DNA of 24,451 bases from a virus, in IMG/VR virus record IMGVR_UViG_3300037587_000418, positions 1 to 24,451 of that record; one strand, written 5' to 3'. The position numbers and the translations under genes were made by a program. Shown here in pieces: positions 20,582-24,451 of the stretch. The notes under the pieces are model-generated. The model worked only from the letters and a program-made list of their open reading frames with translations. It searched no databases and was not told the DNA's origin. Position 1 is the stretch's first letter, and every line of letters begins with the position of its first letter.

Positions 20582-20584
20582 CCA

Positions 20585-21091
20585 ATGACCACGTCAAAGA
20601 GTTTTATAACTGCTGAGTCCACAGTCAAGATCAACGGTGAGGCCGGGGCGGATCACGCATGGTCAGTTGAAGGAGTGGTTGACGGTGCTGGTCGAGTCTC
20701 TGTTCAGATTGATCTAGGGGGTGCACCAAGAGCCTCGATCTTTGATTGGTCAGGTGAGTTGTTATCACAAGCGACACCCACACAAGGAGGCACAGGGGAC
20801 TTCTATCGAGCAGGCGCACCAGATGACGACTCGACTCAGATCGACGGCGACGTAGGCGCATCAGACGCAGCTCTAGGTGATGTTGACCAGATCAGAAATC
20901 TACACTATATCGGCTCTGTAATCTCGGAGGAGGCCGACACAACTAAAATGGTTAGCAGCGGAACCTTTACCCACACCCAGCGGTACCTATCACTTGTGTT
21001 CGACAACAACTTAGGCGCAACAGTCAACGCTACCGACTCAAACTTCGTCTTTAAGCTCACCGCCCGTGCTTGGCAGGGACAGGCTACTTAA
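20585..21091 (+). CDS. Probable virion protein, beta-rich
   Basis: This 168-residue protein is rich in Gly, Ser, Thr and Asp and has an all-beta look. The segment AWSVEGVVDGAGRVSVQIDL and the FDWSGELLSQATPTQGGTG stretch resemble small structural proteins common in phage tail regions. There is no signal peptide and no cysteine. Its TAA overlaps the next ATG (TAATG). Assignment to the particle is by composition and neighbours. Confidence 0.65.
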   Translation: MTTSKSFITAESTVKINGEAGADHAWSVEGVVDGAGRVSVQIDLGGAPRASIFDWSGELLSQATPTQGGTGDFYRAGAPDDDSTQIDGDVGASDAALGDVDQIRNLHYIGSVISEEADTTKMVSSGTFTHTQRYLSLVFDNNLGATVNATDSNFVFKLTARAWQGQAT

Positions 21092-22290
21092 TGTCTCAGT
21101 TTGAGGTATTAAAAGAACACCACTACGACTTTGCTACCCCCGGCAAGAAGCCTCTAGAGCTAATTAAGATAGACCGCTCAAACAAGATAACGAGAGGGAT
21201 CATCTCAGTCATAGGAGATGGTTTGTCTCCTTTAGTTATCGGTACAGATGGGGTATTTAAGACTCTCGGCAAATCAAAAGGTATCGGCTGCACTACAGCG
21301 CTGACTGATTCAGCGTGGACAGCCCCATCTGCTGCAAATCTTGCGCCCTTACCCCAAAGCACACTCTATGTAATATATGAGCAAACGACTTACAACATTT
21401 CAATAAATGGCTCGACTATATACGCTGAGCGTCCTAACGGCACTCAGATATATAAGATAAACCAAGAGACAGGAAACGTAATAAACTGGGTAATCCGGAA
21501 CGCTGCGGGTAGTGGATTACAGTTAGGCCCGGTCTCAGTTGCGATAGATACAACTAGAAGTTTGCACACTACCTGTTTTGTTCGGGCAGGTGACGCGGAC
21601 AGAACACTATACAGTGATGGTAATAAGGGGACCCATACAGGTTCATCAGCAGGCACGTATAACCCAGCTATACCTAATTTATGCGCCGATCCCGAAAGCA
21701 CTGTGGATGCCAATGAGGATATAAGTATCCTTGCTGTTGTCGGATTTAATAGGCCGATAACAGAGGCTGAGTATAGATCGCTAGATAAAGACCCATTTCA
21801 GCTATGGGAGCCTACAACAGCACAGATATACAACTTCCCATCAGTAGCAGCAGTAACCTCAGTAACAACTGGCACGTCAGTCCCCACCCAAACAGAAGTT
21901 GAATATGTAGCCGGCGGAGAGACGAGCATCCTCACACTCACCGGTGACACATGGGTCGCAGCAGGATCAGCATTTAACGCCGTACGCCAAGCGATCATCA
22001 ATGGCTTCGACAGCGCGCAGCTGGAGCTCCTAGGCTGGAACAAAGAGATCCGCGACAAGGAGGTTGTTACTGCGGTCGTGCGTACCAGCGACACAGTTGT
22101 TACAATAACGTGGACGGCAGCAGCAGCTTATGACATAACAGCTACTGAGACGATCACACCGACCATCCCGGCATCGGCGCTGGTGCTAAGCTCAAGCTCA
22201 GTGGTCAGCACACCTACGTTCACTGTGACGCCGGTGGTAGCACCAGGCGGAATAATCGTTTTAAGACGACGGCTTAACGGGTACAGATGA
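21091..22290 (+). CDS. Tail or decoration protein with LamG-like domain
   Basis: The 399-residue product begins MSQFEVLKEHHYDF. The first 240 residues resemble a concanavalin/LamG-like jelly roll, with the terminal signature VVGFNRPITEAEYRSLDKD and PFQLWEP that closes such domains in phage adhesins. Residues about 255-395 form a second beta module (GWNKEIRDKE, then VRTSDTVVTITWTAAAAYDI and TATETITPTIPASAL), a repeat type seen in other phage structural proteins. LamG-like domains usually bind carbohydrate, so host-surface adhesion is likely. ATG 21091 overlaps the upstream stop; an earlier in-frame start at 21070 is less likely. Confidence 0.75.
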   Translation: MSQFEVLKEHHYDFATPGKKPLELIKIDRSNKITRGIISVIGDGLSPLVIGTDGVFKTLGKSKGIGCTTALTDSAWTAPSAANLAPLPQSTLYVIYEQTTYNISINGSTIYAERPNGTQIYKINQETGNVINWVIRNAAGSGLQLGPVSVAIDTTRSLHTTCFVRAGDADRTLYSDGNKGTHTGSSAGTYNPAIPNLCADPESTVDANEDISILAVVGFNRPITEAEYRSLDKDPFQLWEPTTAQIYNFPSVAAVTSVTTGTSVPTQTEVEYVAGGETSILTLTGDTWVAAGSAFNAVRQAIINGFDSAQLELLGWNKEIRDKEVVTAVVRTSDTVVTITWTAAAAYDITATETITPTIPASALVLSSSSVVSTPTFTVTPVVAPGGIIVLRRRLNGYR

Positions 22291-24451
22291 TGGCAGATTT
22301 AAGGAAGTACGGTGAATCAGCGACGATCTTATTCTCGTTGTTTCAGGTTGACGGGGTTGACTTCGAGATCGCTGCTACCTTCGCATCAGGCGACATCAAA
22401 GTCATGCGGGATGAGGGGGTGGAGACCACCACCACGAACCTGCCGACTGACGAGGGACAGGGCTACTCCATCGTTCTGACTGCTGCCGAGATGCAGGCTG
22501 CCAGGGTCAAACTCTATATTGTGGACCAAACCGCGACTAAAGTATGGCTTGACCACTCGGTAGAGCTGGAGACATACGGCAACGCCAGTGCCCAACATGC
22601 GTTCGACCTTGATACTGCCAGCGTGGCACAAACAGCTGACCATACCGCAGCCATCGCCGCCATACCAACTACAGCGATGCGAGGCACAGATAACGCGCTC
22701 CTAGCCGCAAATATTAGCCTGACAGCTGGGGTGCTTGATGAAGTCGCAGTCGTCACAGGGCACACACCACAGACCGGAGACTCGTTCGCGCGGATCGGCG
22801 CAGCAGGCGCAGGCCTCACCGGTATCACCAGCGCAGAGCTAGCAGCAGACCAGGCTGTCAACGCAGCCAAGATCGGCGGGCAGACGGTATCGGCCGCCGC
22901 AGGTATAACGGTCAACGCTGAGGTAGGCGCCAGTGCTGCGGCGATGGATAACTTCGAGGATATGTACGACGGTACCGGATATACAGACGACACCGCCCCA
23001 GCGTCAAGGTCTCAAGTCAGTCAGATTGCGAACGTAGGCGCGGCTATCAATGTGTCGGCCATCCCATCGCCGAACGGATTTACATTAACTACAGGCACAG
23101 AAGTCAATGATGAAGACGCCACAGGTCCACTCGACGGTACTCGACACGAGCTAACTGATGCCGCCGGTGTGTTGTCAGCCATTTATAAATTTGACATAGG
23201 AGGCGATGCTGCGCCTGTCAGTATTACATTTACAGGCGTCTACACTAGTAATAATGATAATTTCACTATCGAAGGTAATACAGGGTCAGACGCGTCACCA
23301 GTATGGGTGCAGATAGGAACACTGGTAGGTACAAACGCCGCTTCTAACGTAGTACGCCAATTTACCATGTTTGCCAATATGGTTGTGACTGACATTACAG
23401 GTCAAGTGCAGGTCCGTATAAGTGGCACAGGGCTGACCAGCTCAAGCTTCGATACTGACCAAGTTTTTGTATCCAAATCATCCACATCCAGATCTGTCGG
23501 CTATGCCCTCGGTCGAATTTGGGTTGACACTACTCGATCCAATACCAATACAGAACCTTTCATTGATGGCGTGGCGGATAACCCAGTATCGACATGGGCC
23601 GCAGCGCTAACATTATCGGCAAACCCAGCTGTAGGGCTTAAGGCATTTAATCTGGCAGCTGCTTCGATTATAGCGCTTTCAGCAAACTCGGACGCTTACA
23701 CCATTTTCGGCACTGGGGCGACAATAGCCCAAGGCGGACAGTCTATCGAAGGTGCCGTATTCTTTGGCGCTACGATAACAGGGATAGGCGTTGCGACTGC
23801 CACCCCGCCAACTTACAAATCTTGTAACATAGGTGTTGCCACTGTCCCGCCGTCGAGTCAAAGTTTCTGCCGGTACTTAAGCACTATGACTCTGGGATCG
23901 GCCGGTGACTATTTCTTTGACGATGGCCGGTCAGGTGTCGCTGGCAGTAGCTCACCAATGATCGACTACAACAGCATCGGCGCAAGCTCTACTGTCAATA
24001 TCAGAGCGTTTAGCGGTGGCCTCGACGCTATTAACATCGCGGCAACGACCGTAAGCTCTTGGGAGTTTACCAACGGAGGCACGGCGCAGGTTACAGGAAC
24101 CGGTGGTGAGGTATTTATTCGCGGGCAGATCTCTCAGACGATTAATAACTCCCTAGGGTCCGTGATAATGGATATCACCGGGGTTATGAACCAGACAACC
24201 AATGGTGTCATCAGAACAAATGTGGCACAAGGCCCAGGCACAGGGAATAACCAAATACAACTCGACACCGGCGCCTCGTCCGTTGACGGTGCATTCGATC
24301 CTGGACAGATCGCCATTATCAGTGGCACAGGTGCAGGCCAGTCCAGGCTGATTCTTGAATACGATGGAACATCAAAAACTTGCACAGTAGATAGAAACTG
24401 GAAAACAAATCCTGATTCAACCAGTACCTTCCTAATTACGACCAACCCTGG
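22287..24451 (+). CDS. Large tail or adhesion protein, C-terminus cut by window
   Basis: The frame is open from ATG 22287 (or the adjacent ATG 22290) to the right edge, at least 721 codons. Residues 1-110 look like a small beta domain. An Ala-rich region (about 110-230, AIAAIPTTAMRGTDNALLAA and ISLTAG) is of the type often found as a shaft in phage fibres. From about residue 250 the sequence is Gly/Ser/Thr/Asn-rich with repeated short beta strands. Later comes WVDTTRSNTNTEPFIDGVAD, then AKAFNL-like and TIFGTGATIAQGG stretches resembling a right-handed beta helix. It overlaps the upstream stop by three bases. Host receptor binding is likely but not shown. Confidence 0.75.
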   Translation, partial: MMADLRKYGESATILFSLFQVDGVDFEIAATFASGDIKVMRDEGVETTTTNLPTDEGQGYSIVLTAAEMQAARVKLYIVDQTATKVWLDHSVELETYGNASAQHAFDLDTASVAQTADHTAAIAAIPTTAMRGTDNALLAANISLTAGVLDEVAVVTGHTPQTGDSFARIGAAGAGLTGITSAELAADQAVNAAKIGGQTVSAAAGITVNAEVGASAAAMDNFEDMYDGTGYTDDTAPASRSQVSQIANVGAAINVSAIPSPNGFTLTTGTEVNDEDATGPLDGTRHELTDAAGVLSAIYKFDIGGDAAPVSITFTGVYTSNNDNFTIEGNTGSDASPVWVQIGTLVGTNAASNVVRQFTMFANMVVTDITGQVQVRISGTGLTSSSFDTDQVFVSKSSTSRSVGYALGRIWVDTTRSNTNTEPFIDGVADNPVSTWAAALTLSANPAVGLKAFNLAAASIIALSANSDAYTIFGTGATIAQGGQSIEGAVFFGATITGIGVATATPPTYKSCNIGVATVPPSSQSFCRYLSTMTLGSAGDYFFDDGRSGVAGSSSPMIDYNSIGASSTVNIRAFSGGLDAINIAATTVSSWEFTNGGTAQVTGTGGEVFIRGQISQTINNSLGSVIMDITGVMNQTTNGVIRTNVAQGPGTGNNQIQLDTGASSVDGAFDPGQIAIISGTGAGQSRLILEYDGTSKTCTVDRNWKTNPDSTSTFLITTNP

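Overview
The window looks like part of a tailed double-stranded DNA bacteriophage genome, probably a short-tailed (podovirus-type) phage of a proteobacterium. The evidence is a packaging and head module (large terminase, a portal of about 700 residues, a scaffold-like protein), many small tightly overlapping genes of unknown function, bacterial-type Shine-Dalgarno sites and sigma70-like promoters. No integrase, DNA polymerase, RNA polymerase or lysis enzyme could be recognised, so lifestyle and replication mode are open. The host cannot be named from sequence alone; the IscR-like regulator and the promoters fit a proteobacterium.

Layout. (1) 1-7817, minus strand: one operon of thirteen genes read right to left, with ATGA, TAATG or one-base junctions. 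It runs from small unknown genes through a possible small terminase (6069-6812), TerL (3787-5493) and the portal (808-2931) to a scaffold-like gene cut by the left edge. A good sigma70-like promoter (7856-7884, minus) lies just upstream. (2) 7818-9022: 1.2 kb without a convincing gene. It holds tandem 21-bp repeats, inverted repeats, a cluster of TAGACA/TGTCTA hexamers and an AT-rich microsatellite, and is a candidate origin and/or control region between divergent operons. (3) 9023-13545, plus strand: an HNH-AP2 endonuclease followed by many very small genes. These are separated by repeated RNA hairpins directly after stop codons and by a repeated ATTGGAG leader. Among them sits a 142-nt element closed by a perfect 16-bp stem and carrying two tRNA T-arm-like hairpins. 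(4) 13554-19924, plus strand: a promoter, an IscR/Rrf2-like regulator without the Fe-S cysteines, small zinc-ribbon proteins, an RtcB-type RNA ligase, a P-loop ATPase with its own promoter, a membrane protein and a DUF3310 protein. This ends at a rho-independent terminator (19946-19970). (5) 19971-24451, plus strand: a small reading frame broken by an amber codon, then virion or tail proteins. The last one, at least 721 codons long, runs off the right edge.

Reading the whole: the minus operon packages DNA and builds the head. The plus early/middle operon probably handles takeover of the host, RNA repair and DNA metabolism. The genes after the terminator supply the adhesion or tail parts. The most unusual material is the set of structured RNA elements at 10.0-11.8 kb, in a phage that also encodes an RNA ligase, and the cysteine-free IscR homologue.
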